Both the position numbers and the translations under genes were made by a program. Shown here in pieces: positions 41,093 to 45,077 of a stretch of 45,077 nucleotides of DNA. The notes beneath the pieces are model-generated. The model did no database searches and was not told the origin of the DNA. It was given only the letters and a program-made list of their open reading frames with translations. The stretch is from the NCBI GenBank assembly GCA_900543505.1, contig UQSB01000013.1, forward strand, positions 1 to 45,077, read 5' to 3'. The first letter of the stretch is position 1; each line of letters starts with the position of its first letter. This DNA comes from an uncultured Collinsella sp. (lineage in GTDB: Bacteria > Actinomycetota > Coriobacteriia > Coriobacteriales > Coriobacteriaceae).

Positions 41093-41653
41093 ATGAAGTT
41101 TGTTTGCCCCGTTTGCGGTTATGTGGAAGAGTTCGACGGCAACCAGCTGCCCGAGGATTTCAAGTGCCCCCAGTGCGGCGTTCCCGGCTCTCGCTTCCTG
41201 AAGCAGGAGGAGGGCCAGCTCGAGTGGGCTGCCGAGCACGTCGTGGGCGTCGCCAAGATGGAGGGCGTCTCCGAGGACATCGTTGCCGATCTGCGCGCCA
41301 ACTTTGAGGGCGAGTGCTCTGAGGTCGGTATGTACCTGGCCATGGCTCGCGTCGCTCATCGCGAGGGCTATCCCGAGATCGGCCTGTACTGGGAGAAGGC
41401 TGCCCACGAGGAGGCCGAGCACGCCGCCAAGTTCGCTGAGCTCCTGGGCGAGGTCGTGACCGACTCCACCAAGAAGAACCTCGAAATGCGCGTTGAGGCC
41501 GAGAACGGCGCCACCGCCGGCAAGACCGATCTTGCCAAGCGCGCCAAGGCCGCTGGCCTCGATGCCATCCACGACACCGTGCACGAGATGGCTCGCGACG
41601 AGGCTCGCCACGGCAAGGCTTTCGCTGGCCTGCTCAAGCGCTACTTTGGCTAA
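41093..41653 (+). CDS. rbr: Reverse rubrerythrin
   Basis: Non-haem di-iron peroxidase that reduces hydrogen peroxide in anaerobes. 186 residues with the rubredoxin domain first (CPVCGYVEEF, then CPQCGVPGSRF; four Cys for one Fe) and the di-iron four-helix domain after it (EGECSEVGMYLAMARVAHREG, EKAAHEEAEHAAKF, HEMARDEARHGKAF). This order defines reverse rubrerythrins. Codon choice is noticeably more restricted than in neighbours, suggesting high expression. The ATG at 41093 has AAAGGAT upstream; a longer frame starting at 41000 lies on the promoter. Monocistronic, with its own promoter and terminator. Confidence 0.95.
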   Translation: MKFVCPVCGYVEEFDGNQLPEDFKCPQCGVPGSRFLKQEEGQLEWAAEHVVGVAKMEGVSEDIVADLRANFEGECSEVGMYLAMARVAHREGYPEIGLYWEKAAHEEAEHAAKFAELLGEVVTDSTKKNLEMRVEAENGATAGKTDLAKRAKAAGLDAIHDTVHEMARDEARHGKAFAGLLKRYFG

Positions 41654-41687
41654 GCCAACTGCCTGAGACATAACCTCTAGCTCGAAG

Positions 41688-41718
41688 AAGGCCCGGACCG
41701 TATTGGTTCGGGCCTTTT
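41688..41718 (+). terminator. Intrinsic terminator after rubrerythrin
   Basis: AAGGCCCGGACC (41688-41699) pairs with GGTTCGGGCCTT (41705-41716) with one G-T wobble, 5-nt loop, then TTTT. It sits against the convergent pdxR stop and has an A-rich opposite flank. Confidence 0.88.
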
Positions 41719-41725
41719 CGTTGGC

Positions 41726-43141
41726 TTATTGCAGTTGCTCCTGAAGAACACTGAGCGACTGAGAGCTCAGGTCGTCGTATTGTATGAGGACGCGAGATGG
41801 AGCGTTCTTAGTCGATGCCCGATCACCCGTCCACAGGCAATCGGCGATGTTGACATAGGAAATACGAGCGTCAGCGAGAGCCTTCGCGAAACTCTCCCCT
41901 GCCTTGTCCTCGGCCAGGGCAACAGTGCAGTAAAGGCCCGCGTCTGCATGATCGATCGAAACCTCCCCTGCCGGAAACGCTTTCCGTACAAGCGCCGCCA
42001 GGCCATCACGCGCCTCGCGAGCACGAACGCGCACGCGGTTCACATGTCGCTCGTAATCACCCGATTCCAGCAAACGCGCCAAGGCAACCTGATCAACAGA
42101 ACTTACCGACGAGGCGTAGAAACCAAGGTTGCGTTTAAACCTCTCCATTAGCTCATCGGGCAGCACCATGTACGCCAAACGTAACGCCGATGAAAGGCTC
42201 TTCGAAAACGTGTTGGTGTAGATAACCGACTGGGCGGCATCGATCGACGCGAGTGCGGGAATCGGCTTGCCGGCAAGACGAAACTCACAATCAAAGTCGT
42301 CTTCGATGAGATACCGACCTGGCCGCTCGGCGGCCCAGCTCAGCAACGCATAGCGACGTGCAATGCTCGTCACAAGACCGGTCGGATACTGATGAGACGG
42401 CATCAGGTGAAGGACATCGGTCCCGGTTTTCTGCAGCGCGCTCAAGTCCACGCCCTCAGCATCCAACGGGACATGCCGTACTTCGCAACCCATGGCCTGA
42501 TAGATGCGCGTCAAGCGCAAATAGCCTGGATCCTCGACGGCATACACCTTGTCCGCGCCAAGCAACTGAACCAACATGGTATCGAGCAGCTGGGCGCCCG
42601 CACCGATAACGATATTGTCGGGATTGACATTCATGCCCCTTGTCCCGCGCAGATGGTGCGCAATCGCACGTCGCAGTCGAGCGGTGCCCTGCGCCGGTGC
42701 GGGCGAAAAGATTTCACGTTCGTCTTCGGACGTCAGCGTCGCCCGTAGCGCACTTTGCCAAAGCCGCGCCGCCTCCAAAGCGGAAGGAGAAAGTGCGTCG
42801 AATCGCTCTGCCTGCCCCATGGCATCATGCGCGCTGGGACCAACAGGGACAGCTTCTCGGTCGATATCCCCCGCAGCCAAAGCCAAAACCGGCGCATCCG
42901 GAAGCTCGCACGCGTAGTAGCCACGACGCGGCATTGAGCAAATATAGCCCTCGGCAAGCAACTGGCTATATGCATTCTCGATGGTAATGACACTGATACC
43001 CAGATGACTCGCAAAGGCGCGCTTAGACGGAAGATGCTCCCCCGCCGCAATGCGTCCAGCAACGATATCATCTCGAATTTGCTGGTAAACATACTCATAG
43101 AGCGATGCTTCGCCGCGGTTTTCCAAATTATAGTCAAGCAT
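41726..43141 (-). CDS. pdxR: MocR/PdxR-family regulator of vitamin B6 synthesis
   Basis: 471 residues: an N-terminal GntR winged helix (YEYVYQQIRDDIVAGRIAAGEHLPSKRAFASHLGIS) joined to a fold-type I aminotransferase domain that binds PLP as ligand (VYAVEDPGYLRLTR; DDFDCEF; PLP-binding Lys in NTFSKSLSSALRLAY). Such proteins sense PLP and activate pdxST. It is divergent from pdxS with a 145-bp shared region containing CTGACCTTRT direct repeats, as expected for PdxR. The ATG at 43141 has AGGTGA 7 bases upstream; an earlier ATG at 43174 has no ribosome site. Confidence 0.93.
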   Translation of the reverse strand: MLDYNLENRGEASLYEYVYQQIRDDIVAGRIAAGEHLPSKRAFASHLGISVITIENAYSQLLAEGYICSMPRRGYYACELPDAPVLALAAGDIDREAVPVGPSAHDAMGQAERFDALSPSALEAARLWQSALRATLTSEDEREIFSPAPAQGTARLRRAIAHHLRGTRGMNVNPDNIVIGAGAQLLDTMLVQLLGADKVYAVEDPGYLRLTRIYQAMGCEVRHVPLDAEGVDLSALQKTGTDVLHLMPSHQYPTGLVTSIARRYALLSWAAERPGRYLIEDDFDCEFRLAGKPIPALASIDAAQSVIYTNTFSKSLSSALRLAYMVLPDELMERFKRNLGFYASSVSSVDQVALARLLESGDYERHVNRVRVRAREARDGLAALVRKAFPAGEVSIDHADAGLYCTVALAEDKAGESFAKALADARISYVNIADCLWTGDRASTKNAPSRVLIQYDDLSSQSLSVLQEQLQ

Positions 43142-43152
43142 GAGTTTGTCAC

Positions 43153-43196
43153 CTGACCTTATCGAGTCATTCAATCTGATATTACTCTGACCTTGT
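43153..43196. promoter_or_regulatory. Direct repeats, candidate PdxR binding sites
   Basis: CTGACCTTAT at 43153-43162 and CTGACCTTGT at 43187-43196 are in the same orientation, 34 bp apart, in the region between pdxR and pdxS. MocR-type regulators commonly bind direct repeats in the shared promoter. Confidence 0.55.
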
Positions 43197-43286
43197 TATT
43201 ATCTCGAAAACTGAGTATTTCGCCATACCCAGCTCCCCGATAGGATGTTCCGTCAAGCAATGCACATGCCAACCAAGGGAGCAACC

Positions 43287-44177
43287 ATGGCAGAACAGAC
43301 CAGCAAGGCCGATCGCGTTAAACTCAACCGCGAGCTCGCGCAGATGCTCAAGGGCGGCGTCATCATGGACGTCACCACGCCCGAGCAGGCACGCATCGCC
43401 GAAGAGGCGGGCGCCTGCGCCGTCATGGCGCTCGAGCGCATCCCGGCCGACATCCGCGCCGCAGGCGGCGTCTCGCGCATGAGTGATCCCAAGATGATCA
43501 AGGGCATCCAGGAGGCCGTCTCCATCCCTGTTATGGCCAAGTGCCGCATCGGCCACATTGTCGAGGCGCAGATCCTGCAGGCCATCGAAATCGACTACAT
43601 CGACGAATCCGAGGTCCTCTCCCCCGCCGATGATGTCTACCACATCGACAAGACCCAGTTTGACGTGCCGTTTGTCTGCGGCGCCCGCGATCTGGGCGAG
43701 GCACTGCGCCGTGTTGCCGAGGGCGCCACGATGATTCGCACCAAGGGCGAGCCGGGCACGGGCGACGTCGTTCAGGCCGTGCGCCATATGCGCAAGATCC
43801 AAAAGCAGATCCGCGACGTTGTTGCCCTGCGCGACGACGAGCTCTTTGAGGCAGCCAAGCAGCTGCAGGTTCCGGTCGAGCTGGTGCGCGAGGTCCATGC
43901 CACGGGCAAGCTCCCCGTCGTAAACTTTGCCGCCGGCGGAGTCGCGACCCCCGCCGACGCCGCGCTGATGATGCAGCTGGGCGCCGAGGGCGTCTTTGTT
44001 GGCTCGGGCATCTTTAAGAGCGGCGACCCCGCCAAGCGCGCCGCCGCCATCGTCAAGGCCGTGGCAAACTTCACCGACGCCAAGCTCATCGCCGAGCTTT
44101 CGGAGGACCTGGGCGAGGCCATGGTGGGCATCAACGCCGACGAAATCGAGATCATCATGGAGGAGCGCGGGCGCTAG
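43287..44177 (+). CDS. pdxS: Pyridoxal 5'-phosphate synthase, PdxS subunit
   Basis: Synthase subunit of the DXP-independent PLP route; condenses ribose 5-phosphate, glyceraldehyde 3-phosphate and ammonia. 296 residues, an (alpha/beta)8 barrel with catalytic Asp in GGVIMDVTTPEQA, catalytic Lys in IPVMAKCRIGH, the second Lys in TMIRTKGEPGTG, and the phosphate loop NFAAGGVATPADA. The ATG at 43287 has AAGGGAG 6 bases upstream, and gives the standard protein length. Followed 20 bp later by pdxT, which supplies ammonia; divergent from its regulator pdxR. Confidence 0.97.
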   Translation: MAEQTSKADRVKLNRELAQMLKGGVIMDVTTPEQARIAEEAGACAVMALERIPADIRAAGGVSRMSDPKMIKGIQEAVSIPVMAKCRIGHIVEAQILQAIEIDYIDESEVLSPADDVYHIDKTQFDVPFVCGARDLGEALRRVAEGATMIRTKGEPGTGDVVQAVRHMRKIQKQIRDVVALRDDELFEAAKQLQVPVELVREVHATGKLPVVNFAAGGVATPADAALMMQLGAEGVFVGSGIFKSGDPAKRAAAIVKAVANFTDAKLIAELSEDLGEAMVGINADEIEIIMEERGR

Positions 44178-44197
44178 TCCAGCAGAAAGGATCGCAC

Positions 44198-44785
44198 ATG
44201 AGCGATTATGCAGACCAAACGGTCGCCGTGCTGGCGGTCCAGGGCGCTTTTGCCGAGCACGAGGCAAGACTGTCCGAGCTGGGCGCACGTTGTATCGAGA
44301 TGAGGCAGGCGGCCGATTTGCAGCAGAACTTTGACCGCCTGGTCCTCCCCGGCGGCGAGTCCACCGTTCAAGGAAAACTGCTTGATGAGTTGGGCATGCT
44401 CGAGGAGCTTCGTACCCGTATCGCTGAAGGCATGCCCGTCCTGGGCACCTGCGCCGGCCTGATTCTGCTGGCTCACGACCTTGCCGCTCATGACGATAAG
44501 GGCACGCCGCGTTTGGCAACCATGGATGTGCTCGTTGAGCGCAATGCCTATGGCAGACAGCTCGGCAGTTTTCGCACCAAGGGACAGGTAGACGGCATCG
44601 ACGGTGAAGTGCCGCTGACATTTATCCGCGCGCCCCGCATCGTCGAGGTCCACGGCGACGCCAAGGCCTTGGCAGAGGTCGATGGCCGCATCGTCGCCGC
44701 CCGCCAGGGCAACCAGCTCGGCGTAACCTTCCACCCCGAACTCGATGAAGACACCCGCCTCCACGAACTGTTCCTACAAATGTAG
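44198..44785 (+). CDS. pdxT: Pyridoxal 5'-phosphate synthase, PdxT glutaminase subunit
   Basis: Glutaminase that feeds ammonia to PdxS in the 12+12 subunit PLP synthase. 195 residues, class I amidotransferase fold: VLAVQGAFAEHE start, LVLPGGESTV oxyanion region, nucleophile Cys in LGTCAGLILLA, and the His-x-Glu pair in TFHPELDED. AAAGGAT precedes the ATG. Last gene of the pdxST operon; a long hairpin element begins 13 bp after its stop. Confidence 0.97.
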   Translation: MSDYADQTVAVLAVQGAFAEHEARLSELGARCIEMRQAADLQQNFDRLVLPGGESTVQGKLLDELGMLEELRTRIAEGMPVLGTCAGLILLAHDLAAHDDKGTPRLATMDVLVERNAYGRQLGSFRTKGQVDGIDGEVPLTFIRAPRIVEVHGDAKALAEVDGRIVAARQGNQLGVTFHPELDEDTRLHELFLQM

Positions 44786-44798
44786 GTAGAACAAAAAC

Positions 44799-44862
44799 GA
44801 GAGTGGATAATCTCCCACTTTGAGCTTGAATGCAGACTCAAACCGGGAGATTATCCACTCTC
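44799..44862. repeat. Long perfect inverted repeat after pdxT
   Basis: An 18-bp perfect stem (44799-44816 with 44845-44862, core GTGGATAATCTCCC) is extended inward by TTTGAG/CTCAAA across a 2x2 internal loop. No T-run on the plus strand, so not a typical terminator; REP-like or a 3'-end stabiliser of pdxST mRNA. Confidence 0.7.
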
Positions 44863-44872
44863 ATGCTATGTA

Positions 44873-44924
44873 GTCGTTGGGGACGTTCTTAAACGACTAG
44901 TCAAACAAGAACGTCCCCAACGAC
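44873..44924. repeat. Second long inverted repeat downstream of pdxT
   Basis: An 18-bp perfect stem (44873-44890 with 44907-44924, core TTGGGGACGTTCTT) and a 16-nt loop containing the palindrome GACTAGTC. It lies only 10 bp after the previous repeat. Confidence 0.7.
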
Positions 44925-44958
44925 CATATTGCGATAGACGACCACGTTTGCCCAGATA

Positions 44959-44996
44959 AAACCGACCAAATAAACCTGTCCCCTTTTGGTAGGTTT
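44959..44996. repeat. Third hairpin of the terminal repeat cluster (CTGTCCC loop)
   Basis: AAACCGACCAAA (44959-44970) pairs with TTTGGTAGGTTT (44985-44996) with one mismatch; the loop TAAACCTGTCCCC is the reverse complement of the loop at 19484-19516. The remaining bases to 45077 contain no supported gene. Confidence 0.65.
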
Positions 44997-45077
44997 GGAT
45001 CAAGGCGACGCCGATGCCTTGGTACCGACAGCGAAAACCCGCCAGAGCGAGCAAGGTGCCTTGAAACGAGGCGGCAT

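Noticed and set aside
43182..44621. 479-codon minus-strand frame across pdxS and pdxT
   Set aside because: Antisense to two unmistakable genes; composition is that of a shadow frame.
44866..45054. 62-codon minus-strand frame at the window end
   Set aside because: It runs through two intergenic hairpins, has no ribosome site and no recognisable protein features.
1..45077. tRNA, rRNA, CRISPR array, insertion sequence or prophage
   Set aside because: No cloverleaf, array of spaced repeats, transposase or phage structural gene was found on either strand by reading.

Overview
The window reads as a chromosomal segment of a high-GC Gram-positive gut actinobacterium of the class Coriobacteriia, most like Collinsella. 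This is inferred from the single-chain PurL with fused glutaminase, the PdxST/PdxR pair, PTS sugar uptake with a LicT-type antiterminator, bacterial Elp3, reverse rubrerythrin and GC-rich codon use with good Shine-Dalgarno sites. No rRNA, tRNA, transposase, integrase or CRISPR array was recognised.

Layout. 1-2.8 kb: 3' part of purL with its terminator. 2.8-7.4 kb: an EamA exporter, a membrane diguanylate cyclase, a KdgT-type permease and the AzlCD branched-chain amino acid exporter. 7.5-12 kb: an HD-domain hydrolase, then (minus strand) a three-gene operon encoding a flavin dehydrogenase, EtfB and a ferredoxin-EtfA fusion. 12.3-15.5 kb: a five-gene plus-strand operon of small, membrane and exported proteins that I cannot name. 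15.6-22 kb: a DUF554 membrane protein, then a three-gene cassette (TerB-domain protein, ATPase, DEAH helicase) matching the Shango anti-phage system. 22-28.7 kb: Elp3 with an abutting spermidine-synthase-like protein, a DUF4097/HTH envelope pair, a Trm9-like methyltransferase and a TrmB-like methyltransferase, together a tRNA-modification neighbourhood. 29-33.5 kb: a DUF3516 helicase and a DUF2130 coiled-coil protein meeting at a bidirectional terminator. 33.6-37.7 kb: ChbG deacetylase, PTS EIIBC and LicT with a readable RAT/terminator switch, then a metallophosphoesterase. 37.8-41.7 kb: two very small proteins, an aldehyde dehydrogenase, an iron alcohol dehydrogenase with duplicated palindromes upstream, and reverse rubrerythrin. 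41.7-44.8 kb: pdxR divergent from pdxST (PLP synthesis). The last 0.3 kb is a run of long intergenic hairpins.

The most interesting items are: the Shango cassette; a hairpin inside that operon with the same loop but compensated arms as a hairpin 25 kb away, indicating a REP-like repeat family; a Trm9-like methyltransferase close to Elp3, which would predict mcm5U-type wobble modification in a bacterium; a TrmB homologue whose usual catalytic block is replaced; a nuclease-like motif in the DUF2130 protein; an exported-protein operon resembling WxL/Csc surface clusters in layout; and a tiny cysteine-rich gene of 59 codons. Functions rest on motif recognition by eye; no database search was run.
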